This document shows positions 18,216 to 25,999 of a stretch of 64,000 nt of DNA, in pieces. Position 1 is the stretch's first letter. Every line of letters starts with the position of its first letter. Both the position numbers and the translations under genes were made by a program. The notes beneath the pieces are model-generated. The model worked only from the letters and a program-made list of their open reading frames with translations. It made no database searches and was not told the origin of the DNA. The stretch lies in contig NZ_JBBAYI010000001.1 in assembly GCF_037153985.1 (NCBI RefSeq), forward strand, positions 806,001 to 870,000, in the 5' to 3' direction. The stretch is from Emticicia sp037153985 (lineage in GTDB: Bacteria > Bacteroidota > Bacteroidia > Cytophagales > Spirosomataceae).

Positions 18216-19484
18216 TCAGTTCAGGCTTTCAACACGCAAACTTACGGCCCTTTTATGAGCCTCTAACGATTCGGCTTCTGCCATTAACTCAACTGTTTTG
18301 CTGATATTACGGATACCTGTTTCAGAAATTTCCTGAAAGGTGATTTTCTTTACAAAGCTATCCACAGAAACGCCACTGTATGCACGCGCATAACCGTTGG
18401 TAGGCAAGGTATGATTAGTACCCGAGGCATAATCGCCACAAGATTCAGGCGTGTAATTACCCAGAAAGACCGAACCGGCATTTACGATTTTCTCAGCTAC
18501 TGCCATATAATTCTGAACCGATAAAATAAGGTGTTCGGGTGCATAATCGTTCAGCAAATCAATACAATCCTGTTCGTTTTCGAGAAGGATAATTTTTGAG
18601 TTTTCGATGGCCTGTGTAGCAAGGTCTTTTCTTGGGAGGCGGTTTAACTGACCAGAAACAGCCAGATTAACAGCCGAAACCAGTTTTTTACTTGTAGAAA
18701 CTAATAAAACCTGACTATCGGAGCCATGCTCGGCCTGAGAGAGCAAGTCGGCCGCAACAAAAGAAGGTACTGCTGAATCATCGGCCATGACGGCAACCTC
18801 AGAAGGGCCAGCCGGCATATCAATTGCTACGCCTTCTTTACTTAATAATTGTTTTGCAGCTGTTACATACTGATTCCCCGGGCCAAATATTTTATATACC
18901 TGCGGTATAGTTTCAGTACCATAAGCCATGGCAGCAATTGCTTGCGCCCCTCCTACTCTGAATATTTGTGTTACCCCTACTAATTTAGCTGCATAATAAA
19001 TAGCAGGATGATTACTCGGCGAACACAATACGACTTCCTGACAGCCCGCAATCTGCGCAGGTACACCCAGCATTAGCACCGTCGAGAAGAGCGGGGCTGT
19101 ACCTCCGGGTATGTAAAAACCCACTTTCTGAATACCTACACTTTTTCTCCAGCACTTCACGCCGGGCATGGTTTCAATTACCTGTGCCTGTTGCTTTTGT
19201 GCCTCATGAAAGGTATATATATTTTTATATGCCTGCTGAATAGCCTGTTTCAATTCGTCAGACAACTGCCCTTCGGCTGCATCAATTTCCTGTGCTGATA
19301 CCCGCAGGGTACCAAGTTCTATTTTATCAAACTGTTTGGCAAATTCTTTTAAAGCTTTGTCGCCCTCTTGCTTAACTTTTTGCAAAATAGGTTGAACCCT
19401 CTGCTCTATTTCTGCCATCTCCTGCACAGGGCGCGACAACAGTTTTTTCCACTCAGCACGTGGAGGAAAAGAAATTATTTTCAT
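18216..19484 (-). CDS. hisD: Histidinol dehydrogenase
   Basis: 422 aa, cytoplasmic Zn enzyme that oxidises L-histidinol to L-histidine with two NAD, the last steps of histidine synthesis. Recognisable segments include VGFYIPGGTAPLFSTVLMLGVPAQIAG-type cofactor region, GGAQAIAAMAYGTETIP, FGPGNQYVTAAK, DMPAGPSEVAVMAD, LLSQAEHGSDSQ with Zn ligands Q and H, and CGDYASGTNHTLPTNGYARAYSGVS with a further Zn-ligand His. Length is normal for the family. Its start abuts the upstream 101-aa gene (19485), indicating translational coupling within the his operon. Confidence 0.96.
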   Translation of the reverse strand: MKIISFPPRAEWKKLLSRPVQEMAEIEQRVQPILQKVKQEGDKALKEFAKQFDKIELGTLRVSAQEIDAAEGQLSDELKQAIQQAYKNIYTFHEAQKQQAQVIETMPGVKCWRKSVGIQKVGFYIPGGTAPLFSTVLMLGVPAQIAGCQEVVLCSPSNHPAIYYAAKLVGVTQIFRVGGAQAIAAMAYGTETIPQVYKIFGPGNQYVTAAKQLLSKEGVAIDMPAGPSEVAVMADDSAVPSFVAADLLSQAEHGSDSQVLLVSTSKKLVSAVNLAVSGQLNRLPRKDLATQAIENSKIILLENEQDCIDLLNDYAPEHLILSVQNYMAVAEKIVNAGSVFLGNYTPESCGDYASGTNHTLPTNGYARAYSGVSVDSFVKKITFQEISETGIRNISKTVELMAEAESLEAHKRAVSLRVESLN

Positions 19485-19790
19485 TTAACGCTTGATTTTC
19501 AGTTTTTCAACTAATTCTGCCGATAATGGTTCGGCATATACGCCATAAGCATTTACTAAAACTCCTTTTATAGCTGCTTTTGTCGACGAAATAGCATATA
19601 CAATCACTTCGTCGTCGGGGTTAGTATCGCCTTCAAAACGATACACTTCATCAATCTGAAACTCATCGGGCAGCAGGTTTAAATCCTTGCTATGGCAATA
19701 AATTGCTTCATTTTGCAGATTAAAATTATGGTCATAGCCTCTGCTATTCAAATCATTAATAGCAGCCGAAGTAGTATCGTACGTGTTCAT
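19485..19790 (-). CDS. Small conserved Bacteroidota protein inside the his operon
   Basis: 101 aa, no signal or membrane segment. The sequence (FNLQNEAIYCHSKDLNL, DEFQIDEVYRFEGDTNPDDEVIVYAISS, KGVLVNAYGVYAEPLS) belongs to a small family common in Bacteroidota that databases often label 'phosphoribosylpyrophosphate synthetase', a name not supported here: it is far too short and lacks the PRPP-binding loop. It sits between hisG and hisD, touching hisD and 18 bases after hisG. A role tied to histidine or PRPP metabolism is only an inference from position. Confidence 0.85.
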   Translation of the reverse strand: MNTYDTTSAAINDLNSRGYDHNFNLQNEAIYCHSKDLNLLPDEFQIDEVYRFEGDTNPDDEVIVYAISSTKAAIKGVLVNAYGVYAEPLSAELVEKLKIKR

Positions 19791-19808
19791 GACGAAGATA
19801 TTTTTATG

Positions 19809-20678
19809 TTAATAAATCATTTTTTCGATAGGTATTACCAGAATACCTTCTGCTCCTGCCGCACGAATAGCTTCGATGTTTTCCCAGAACTGATTTTCTT
19901 CCAGTACAGAATGTATCGAGCTCCACCCTTGCATGGCCAACGGCACAATAGTAGGGCTTTTCATACCCGGAATCATATTAATAATATCCTGTAATTTCTC
20001 ATTAGGGGCATTCAGCAGGATATATTTATAATTCTGCGCAGTTTGCACGGCTCTTATTCTGAACAACAATTTATCAAGAGTTTCGTGCTTTTCCTTAGAG
20101 AGTTTTTTATTGGTAATCAGGATGGCCTCTGAGCGGAATATAACTTCTACTTCTTTTAAACCATTACTCAGAAGTGTACTGCCTGAACTCACAATATCAC
20201 AAACGCCATCGGCAAGGCCAATGCTTGGGGCTATTTCCACCGAACCACTGATTTCATGAATTTCGGCTTTTACGCCCTGGTCTTTCAGGTATTGCCCTAA
20301 AATTCGTGGGTAAGATGTAGCAATGCTTTTACCCTGAAAATCGTTGAGGCCATGGTAATCAATGCCACGAGGCACAGCGATTGACAAACGACATTTTGAA
20401 AAGCCTAATCGATAGGTTAATTCAGCCTTACGATTCGACTCCACAAATACATTTTCGCCTACAATACCGATGTCTGCCACACCGTCTTCGACATAACCCG
20501 GAATGTCGTCATCTCTCAGAAAAAGAAACTCTGCTGGGAAATTTGACGACGAAGTTTTAAGTTTTCCGGTACCGCTTTCAAACTTAATTCCACATTCTTT
20601 AAAAAGTCCAAATGAGTCTTCACTTAATCGGCCCGATTTTTGAAGAGCTATTCGTAAAATAGAGTCTTTATTTGACAT
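19809..20678 (-). CDS. hisG: ATP phosphoribosyltransferase, long form
   Basis: 289 aa. Joins ATP and PRPP, the first and controlled step of histidine synthesis. The catalytic lobes (about 1-210) show LRIALQKSGRLSEDS, DGVADIGIVGENVF, and SGSVEIAPSIGLADGVCDIVSSGSTLLSNGL with the PRPP-binding loop. The C-terminal domain (about 215-289; KYILLNAPNEKLQDI to GAEGILVIPIEKMI) is the ACT-like regulatory domain of HisG_L, so feedback inhibition by histidine without HisZ is expected. First gene of the operon, with a strong promoter about 27 bases upstream. No histidine-rich leader peptide is visible. Confidence 0.96.
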   Translation of the reverse strand: MSNKDSILRIALQKSGRLSEDSFGLFKECGIKFESGTGKLKTSSSNFPAEFLFLRDDDIPGYVEDGVADIGIVGENVFVESNRKAELTYRLGFSKCRLSIAVPRGIDYHGLNDFQGKSIATSYPRILGQYLKDQGVKAEIHEISGSVEIAPSIGLADGVCDIVSSGSTLLSNGLKEVEVIFRSEAILITNKKLSKEKHETLDKLLFRIRAVQTAQNYKYILLNAPNEKLQDIINMIPGMKSPTIVPLAMQGWSSIHSVLEENQFWENIEAIRAAGAEGILVIPIEKMIY

Positions 20679-20704
20679 TTATTTGTATTTTCATTAAAAG
20701 TTTG

Positions 20705-20735
20705 CAAAAATACTCTAATGATTGTGTTTTGCCAA
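20705..20735 (-). promoter_or_regulatory. hisG operon promoter
   Basis: Minus strand TTG (20733-20735), 20-base spacer, TATTTTTG (20705-20712), a full match to the Bacteroidota consensus TTG / TAnnTTTG. Predicted start near 20698 gives a leader of about 20 nt, too short for attenuation control. Confidence 0.75.
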
Positions 20736-20785
20736 AAGAATGGGTATCAATAAAAAAAAGTATATTATTTTAATACTATTTTAAC

Positions 20786-20816
20786 TTGAAAATTCTTCCA
20801 TTCTTTTTTAACTTTA
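20786..20816 (+). promoter_or_regulatory. Predicted promoter of the 39-aa membrane protein gene
   Basis: TTG (20786-20788), 20-base spacer, TAACTTTA (20809-20816), 7 of 8 matches to TAnnTTTG. Start near 20823 leaves about 52 nt before the ATG at 20875. Divergent from the hisG promoter. Confidence 0.5.
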
Positions 20817-20874
20817 CTCCGTCGTAAGAGTTTCCATAACTATCCTAAACACTAAAAGTAACCACTAGTAATCT

Positions 20875-20994
20875 ATGAGACAATCGGTACATCTTAGTTA
20901 CCGCTCACCACGTTCGGTGACTCACTCTAAAACCAAAAAGGTCATTTCAGCGCTAATCATCGCATCTATCTGCGTTTTAGCTATTTTTTTCTGA
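20875..20994 (+). CDS. Small single-pass membrane protein (39 aa)
   Basis: ATG 20875 to TGA 20992-20994 encodes 39 residues: a polar, basic N-terminal half rich in Ser, Arg and His, then KTKK followed by a hydrophobic helix (VISALIIASICVLAIFF) that runs to the end. By the positive-inside rule the N terminus faces the cytoplasm. It has its own near-consensus promoter upstream and a perfect 12-bp hairpin 16 bases downstream, so it looks like a complete one-gene unit between hisG and the CocE hydrolase. I do not recognise a family. It could also be an RNA gene with a fortuitous reading frame; codon conservation would decide. Confidence 0.55.
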   Translation: MRQSVHLSYRSPRSVTHSKTKKVISALIIASICVLAIFF

Positions 20995-21010
20995 TTAATG
21001 GAGTGATTGA

Positions 21011-21044
21011 TAAGAGCGCATATTTGAAAAATTATGCGCTCTTA
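21011..21044 (+). terminator. Hairpin terminator after the 39-aa gene
   Basis: Perfect 12-bp stem TAAGAGCGCATA / TATGCGCTCTTA (21011-21022 with 21033-21044), 10-nt loop. Only a weak T stretch (TTG) follows, so it may need help, but stem strength and position support a terminator. Confidence 0.65.
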
Positions 21045-21117
21045 TTGTAAAATACCCTCTCTTTCCTCTAAATTAGCACCTGATTTTTACTTACCTCTCA
21101 TTCAAAACTAACACTTC

Positions 21118-22974
21118 ATGAAGAAAATTATCTTTTTCGTGCTGTCGTCTTTTGCCGTTATAGCACAGAACGATTTTGTCAAACAAAATTACACCAAACA
21201 CGAATATAAAATCCCGATGAGGGACGGCACCAAACTACACACAGCCGTTTATGTGCCTAACGATGCATCAGAATCGAACAAATACCCCATGATGATGCAG
21301 AGAACCTGTTATAGTGTGGCCCCTTATGGAGAAGACAAATATCCGCAACGCCTTGGGCCTTCTGGTTTTCTGATGCGTGACAAATATATTTTTGTGTATC
21401 AGGATGTAAGAGGTCGCTGGATGTCGGAAGGGACATGGACAAACATGACACCTAATAACCCCGGTAACGATGCTAAAACCGCCCCTGACGAAAGTTCAGA
21501 CACTTATGATACAATTGAATGGTTGTTGAAAAACGTAAACTTCAACAACGGCAACGTAGGGCAATGGGGAATTTCGTATCCGGGCTTTTATACAGTTGCA
21601 GGTGCTGTTGATGCCCATCCTGCTTTAAAGGCCTCGTCTCCACAAGCCCCTGTAAGCGATTTCTTCTTCGACGATTTCCATCATAACGGGGCGTTCATTC
21701 AGGCATATTTGTTTACTTTCCCTGTGTTTGGCATACAGCATTCAGGCCCAACCACACAAGCGTGGTATAATAATCAGATGATAAATACCAGCAACACGCG
21801 CGATGGCTACCAGTTTCAGTTAGATTTAGGCCCATTAAAAAATGTGCAGAAATACTACAAAGATAACTTTTACTGGCAGGAAACCGTCGAGCATCCCAAT
21901 TACGACGAGTTCTGGCAAAAAAGAAGTATTTTACCACACCTGAAAAACATTAAACATGCAGTTATGACTGTTGGTGGCTGGTTTGATGCCGAAGATTTAT
22001 ACGGCCCGCTGAATGTTTATAAAAAAATAGAAAAAAACAATCCAAATACTTATAATACTTTGGTAATGGGTCCGTTCGGGCATGGTCGCTGGTCTGCCGA
22101 AACAGGTCATACACTTCATAGCAATATTTATTTTGGCGACAGCGTGGCAACCTTCTACCAAAAAAATATTGAGGCCAAGTTTTTCCGCCATTTCCTAAAA
22201 GAAGCCGGCGACGGCAAAACAGGTTTACCAGATGCCTACTTGTTCGATACAGGAGCCAAAGAGTGGAAACAATTTGATAAATGGCCTTCGCCTGCTGCCC
22301 AGAAACTTACTTTCTATCTGAATAGTAATGGCGCACTTGACCAAACACAGCCAGCCAAAGTAACTGCCAGCGAGTATATTAGCGACCCTAAAAAACCTGT
22401 CCCTTACAGCGAAGATTTAGTAGCCATGACGGGCTTCACACCTTTCAATTATATGTCGGAAGACCAACGGTTTGCAGCTAAACGCCCCGACGTACTGGTT
22501 TTCCAGACGGATGTCCTGACGGAAGATATTACCCTCGGCGGTGAAATATTTGCCAAGCTAAAAGTAAGTACCACAGGAAGCGATGCCGACTGGGTTGTAA
22601 AATTAATTGATGTGTATCCGGCTAATGAACCTAACCACCCATATATGCCAAACAAAGGTGTGCTACTAGCCAACTACCATCAGATGGTACGTAGTGAGGT
22701 ATTAAGAGGCCGTTTCAGAAACAGTTTTGAAAAACCTGAGGCATTTGTACCTAATAAAGTAACAGATGTAAATTTTCAGTTACAGGATGTACTCCATACT
22801 TTCAAGAAAGGACACAGAATCCAGATTCAGGTACAAAGTACATGGTTCCCTTTGATTGACCGTAACCCTCAGAAATTCGTACCAAATATTTTCAAGGCTG
22901 AAGAGGCTGACTTTATCAAAGCTACCCATAAGGTTTATTCAGATTCTAAAATTGAGGTTCAGGTTTTGAAATAG
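21118..22974 (+). CDS. Exported CocE/NonD-family alpha/beta hydrolase (X-Pro peptidase / acylase-like)
   Basis: 618 aa. A short signal peptide (MKKIIFFVLSSFAVIAQ) indicates export. The N-terminal alpha/beta hydrolase domain (about 28-350) shows MRDGTKLHTAVYVP, the oxyanion-region YQDVRGRWMSEG, and the nucleophile elbow GISYPG with S153; GPFGHGRW supplies the catalytic His region. The C-terminal half (about 380-615) is the X-Pro dipeptidyl-peptidase C-terminal jelly roll (DADWVVKLIDVYP, RIQIQVQSTWFPLIDRNPQ). Family members are glutaryl-7-ACA acylases, alpha-amino-acid ester hydrolases, cocaine esterase and dipeptidyl-peptidases. Single gene, terminated downstream. Substrate not determinable. 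Confidence 0.92.
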   Translation: MKKIIFFVLSSFAVIAQNDFVKQNYTKHEYKIPMRDGTKLHTAVYVPNDASESNKYPMMMQRTCYSVAPYGEDKYPQRLGPSGFLMRDKYIFVYQDVRGRWMSEGTWTNMTPNNPGNDAKTAPDESSDTYDTIEWLLKNVNFNNGNVGQWGISYPGFYTVAGAVDAHPALKASSPQAPVSDFFFDDFHHNGAFIQAYLFTFPVFGIQHSGPTTQAWYNNQMINTSNTRDGYQFQLDLGPLKNVQKYYKDNFYWQETVEHPNYDEFWQKRSILPHLKNIKHAVMTVGGWFDAEDLYGPLNVYKKIEKNNPNTYNTLVMGPFGHGRWSAETGHTLHSNIYFGDSVATFYQKNIEAKFFRHFLKEAGDGKTGLPDAYLFDTGAKEWKQFDKWPSPAAQKLTFYLNSNGALDQTQPAKVTASEYISDPKKPVPYSEDLVAMTGFTPFNYMSEDQRFAAKRPDVLVFQTDVLTEDITLGGEIFAKLKVSTTGSDADWVVKLIDVYPANEPNHPYMPNKGVLLANYHQMVRSEVLRGRFRNSFEKPEAFVPNKVTDVNFQLQDVLHTFKKGHRIQIQVQSTWFPLIDRNPQKFVPNIFKAEEADFIKATHKVYSDSKIEVQVLK

Positions 22975-23034
22975 GTGCCACCAATAAAGGAAGTATGCAA
23001 ACCCAAAACCAGTTTGCTACCGTTTGATAATTTT

Positions 23035-23050
23035 TGGCACGAATTTTGAA
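23035..23050 (+). promoter_or_regulatory. Possible sigma-54 type promoter
   Basis: TGGCAC (23035-23040), 5 bases, TTGAA (23046-23050). Spacing and the -24 half match sigma-54 promoters exactly; the -12 half has A where C is expected. The region 22975-23332 has no convincing gene. Downstream of this site is about 165 nt without an ORF, then a strong terminator at 23215-23249, so it could drive a small RNA. Confidence 0.3.
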
Positions 23051-23214
23051 ACCCTATAAATATACGTATATGATAAGGTAAAGAAAAGAGATTTGGGTTA
23101 TGTACTTACCATGCTTATTATATTAAAGAAAATATGTTGAAATAAACATTAAAAATATTTTTTACTCCAACGACTCTCTCAAAGTCGACGGGTAAGATTC
23201 ATCGTGTATTAAAC

Positions 23215-23249
23215 AAAAAAATCGCCGCACCTTGTGGCGATTTTTTTTT
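23215..23249. terminator. Strong bidirectional intrinsic terminator
   Basis: Stem AAAAAAATCGCC / GGCGATTTTTTT (23215-23226 with 23236-23247), 9-nt loop, T run to 23249 on the plus strand and A run at the 5' side. It ends the CocE transcript or an intervening small RNA and insulates the metal operon. Confidence 0.85.
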
Positions 23250-23332
23250 ATAGCAACTTCTATTCAGAATCATTAAAAATAAATATTTCTCTTGCACTCC
23301 TGTTGCATGGCTTTCTTCTCTACATTTGTTGC

Positions 23333-23653
23333 ATGTATCGGTTACTGAACATATTATTGAGTTTTTACCTGCTTTTGCTGGCCTGTATGCCCTGCCATGA
23401 TGCGCCTGTAAATACGCATGATAAACCTCAAACAAGTGTTTACTCCGCTGCTAATTCTCAAGCCAGCCATAGTGAGTCAGATTTCTGTTCGCCCCTTTGT
23501 AGTTGTGCTTGCTGTGGTACACTTATGGTTTCACCGTCTGCCGAGCAACTCGTTCCTTTTGAACCTGTGTCAGACCAGACCCAATTCTTTACCGAAATCA
23601 AAGATACCACGGGTTTTATTTCTTTGCTCTGGCAACCGCCGCAATTAGTTTAA
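23333..23653 (+). CDS. DUF6660 family small exported protein
   Basis: 106 aa from ATG 23333; the longer in-frame reading from 23234 crosses the terminator and is rejected. A signal peptide or membrane anchor (MYRLLNILLSFYLLLLACMPC) is followed by a His/Asp stretch and the hallmark SPLCSCACCG Cys cluster (about residues 62-71), then an end facing the periplasm. DUF6660 genes typically sit directly before TonB receptors and metal-efflux systems in Bacteroidota, as here, so a metal-binding or sensing role is likely but unproven. First gene of a three-gene operon. TTGCA occurs upstream at 23292, 23303 and 23329, possibly operator repeats. Confidence 0.8.
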   Translation: MYRLLNILLSFYLLLLACMPCHDAPVNTHDKPQTSVYSAANSQASHSESDFCSPLCSCACCGTLMVSPSAEQLVPFEPVSDQTQFFTEIKDTTGFISLLWQPPQLV

Positions 23654-23666
23654 TACGACTTAATGA

Positions 23667-23698
23667 CCATTTCTGAGAACTATTAACTCAGAAAATGG
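23667..23698 (+). repeat. Intercistronic hairpin between DUF6660 gene and TonB receptor
   Basis: CCATTTCTGAG / CTCAGAAAATGG (23667-23677 with 23687-23698), 11 bp with one bulged A and no T tract. More likely an mRNA-stability or processing hairpin than a terminator, because the downstream gene has no obvious promoter. Confidence 0.45.
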
Positions 23699-23767
23699 AA
23701 ACCAAAAACCGAGTGCTTGCTTTTCAGTAAGCCTTAAAGTCTATTGTATTAACTAATATTCAGGCAG

Positions 23768-25951
23768 ATGAAAAAAATCATTTTAATTTATATATTCCAT
23801 TTATTTTTTCAATATAGTTTCGCACAGAGTCCTGACACCTCAGGTATTTCAAAGGCAGGTATTATTGTTAAAGACCTCAGAACCTCAGAAAACCTGATTG
23901 GGGCAACCGTAGCAATTAAAGGTAGCTCAATTGGCGCAACTGCCGATATAGACGGCAAAGTATTGCTGAAAAATGTACCTAAAGGCGAGCATATACTAGT
24001 TATTTCATTTATTGGTTATAATACGCAAGAGAAAAAAGTATTTTTCCCTTTAACAGAAGACCTGATAATTTTTCTGGAAAGCAATAACGAAGAACTCGAA
24101 GAAGTAGTAGTTTCAACAACGCGTATCAGCAGAAACATTGAGCGCATTCCGACACGAATAGAGGCCATTTCGTTAGAAGAAATTGATGAAAAAGCTAACA
24201 TGAGACCCAACAATGTTTCAATGCTTTTACACGAAAGTACGGGTATACAAGTGCAGCAAACCAGTTATACGTCGGCTAATCAGAGTATAAGAATACAAGG
24301 TTTAGATGGAAAATACACCCAGATACTAAAAGATGGCTTACCAACATTCGGCGGTTTTTCAAGCGGGTTAAGCCTATTAGATATTCCTCCGCTCGACCTC
24401 CGTCAGGTAGAAATCATTAAAGGTGCGGCTTCAACTTTGTATGGAGGGGGGGCCATTGCCGGAGTAGTAAACTTTGTATCTAAAGAACCTAAAGAAAAGC
24501 AGGAGTTAGCAGCAATTATTAACCAGACTAGCACGGGTGGAGGCACAAACTTAAGCACGTTTCTATCAAAACGGAATAAGAAAGTGGGTTATACATTGTT
24601 ACTGTCGGGGTCTATTCAAAATCCTTATGATGTTGACAAGGATGATTTTACCGAGATTCCACGCAGTAGAGATTTAAACATTAATCCTCGTTTCTTTTTC
24701 TATATAAATGATAAAACCAAACTTATAATTGGCAACTCAATTACCTTTCAGAATCGTTTTGGCGGAGATACATACGTAATAAGCGGAAAAGCAGATAACA
24801 ACCATACTTATTTCGAAAAAAACAATTCGGTCAGAAACATTTCCAACTTACAGTTCAGCCGCCAGTTGTCAGATAAAAAGCAATGGGTATTCAAACAAAG
24901 CCTGAGTTTATTCGACCGGCAAATTCAAATACCCGATTATAGTTTCAGAGGTGTACAAACAAATGCTTATACTGATTTTTCATACATCATAAACGCTAAC
25001 AAACATGCACTGGTAATTGGGGCGAATATCATCTTTGATAATTTTAAAGAAAAACAAGCCTTAAAACCGCGCACAGAAAAGAATTTTATTACAGGGGTTT
25101 ATGCCCAGAACAACTGGGATATAACCGACAAATGGTTGATTGAAGGAGGTTTTCGCCTCGACTACACCGCTAAATATGGTATTTTTGCTTTACCTCGTGT
25201 TTCGGCTCTGTATAAAATAAACGAACACTTAAGCAGCCGTCTGGGTGGTGGTTTGGGCTACAAGCTCCCAACTATATTCACAGAAGCAAGCGAAACGCTG
25301 GCGTTTCAGTCTGTTTTACCCATTAGTACACAGGCAAAAGCAGAACAATCGTATGGAAGTACTTTTGATGTAAATTACCAGCATAATGTGAGTGAAAACC
25401 TGAGCTTAACAATAAATCAGATGTTTTTTATAACGCAAATAAACAAACCACTGATTTTACAAAACAATAGCGTAGGTTCTTTCTTCTTTGAAAATGCAGC
25501 TAAACCTGTTATTTCCAAAGGCTTTGAAACAAACCTCAGACTTACTTTTGCCAACTGGATTAAGCTATTTGCAGGCTATACTTTTACCGATGCCAGAGCT
25601 ACCTATAAAGCCGGCAACCAGACTGTTACCCTACTACCCAAAAATAAGTTAAATATGGCTTTACTAGCCGAAAAACACCAGCAATTTAAAATAGGTCTTG
25701 AAGGCTATTATTCTGACAGGCAGGTTTTGAGTAATGGCCGCCTTACCCAACCTTACTGGGAATTTGGCTTGTTTATTGAAAAAACTTTTGGCAAAATCAG
25801 TGTTTTTGTCAATGCTGAAAACTTTACCGATACCCGCCAGAACCGCTTCGAGAAAGTCGTTTTTGATGCACACAATACGCCAAAATTCAATGAGGTATAT
25901 ACCCATACCGAGGGCAGGTCGTTTAATGGAGGTATTAAATTAAAATTGTAA
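23768..25951 (+). CDS. TonB-dependent receptor with carboxypeptidase-like N domain (metal-type)
   Basis: 727 aa. The signal peptide ends near residue 20 (YSFAQ). A CarboxypepD_reg-like domain (about 28-110; GIIVKDLRTSENLIGATVAIKGS) precedes the plug (about 118-235; VVSTTRISRNIERIPTRIEAI, SIRIQGLDGKYTQILKDGLP, IEIIKGAASTLYGGGAIAG-type) and a 22-strand barrel of siderophore/vitamin size. It lacks a SusD partner, unlike SusC. The location between a DUF6660 gene and a zinc-type P-ATPase points to uptake or export-linked handling of a metal or metal chelate. The ligand cannot be read from sequence. Confidence 0.93.
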   Translation: MKKIILIYIFHLFFQYSFAQSPDTSGISKAGIIVKDLRTSENLIGATVAIKGSSIGATADIDGKVLLKNVPKGEHILVISFIGYNTQEKKVFFPLTEDLIIFLESNNEELEEVVVSTTRISRNIERIPTRIEAISLEEIDEKANMRPNNVSMLLHESTGIQVQQTSYTSANQSIRIQGLDGKYTQILKDGLPTFGGFSSGLSLLDIPPLDLRQVEIIKGAASTLYGGGAIAGVVNFVSKEPKEKQELAAIINQTSTGGGTNLSTFLSKRNKKVGYTLLLSGSIQNPYDVDKDDFTEIPRSRDLNINPRFFFYINDKTKLIIGNSITFQNRFGGDTYVISGKADNNHTYFEKNNSVRNISNLQFSRQLSDKKQWVFKQSLSLFDRQIQIPDYSFRGVQTNAYTDFSYIINANKHALVIGANIIFDNFKEKQALKPRTEKNFITGVYAQNNWDITDKWLIEGGFRLDYTAKYGIFALPRVSALYKINEHLSSRLGGGLGYKLPTIFTEASETLAFQSVLPISTQAKAEQSYGSTFDVNYQHNVSENLSLTINQMFFITQINKPLILQNNSVGSFFFENAAKPVISKGFETNLRLTFANWIKLFAGYTFTDARATYKAGNQTVTLLPKNKLNMALLAEKHQQFKIGLEGYYSDRQVLSNGRLTQPYWEFGLFIEKTFGKISVFVNAENFTDTRQNRFEKVVFDAHNTPKFNEVYTHTEGRSFNGGIKLKL

Positions 25952-25999
25952 TTATTTATCTAATTCAGGTGTTTTAAATACACATAAACAGGTAATTAA

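Noticed and set aside
20679..20874. Histidine leader peptide or T-box before hisG
   Set aside because: The predicted start is only about 20 nt upstream of hisG and no His-codon run or T-box sequence was found.
23321..23328. TACATTTG as promoter of the DUF6660 gene
   Set aside because: Although a perfect -7 match, it would start transcription on the start codon, and no TTG lies at the right distance.
23234..23332. N-terminal extension of the DUF6660 gene
   Set aside because: The extension begins in the terminator stem; ATG 23333 starts the signal peptide expected for the family.
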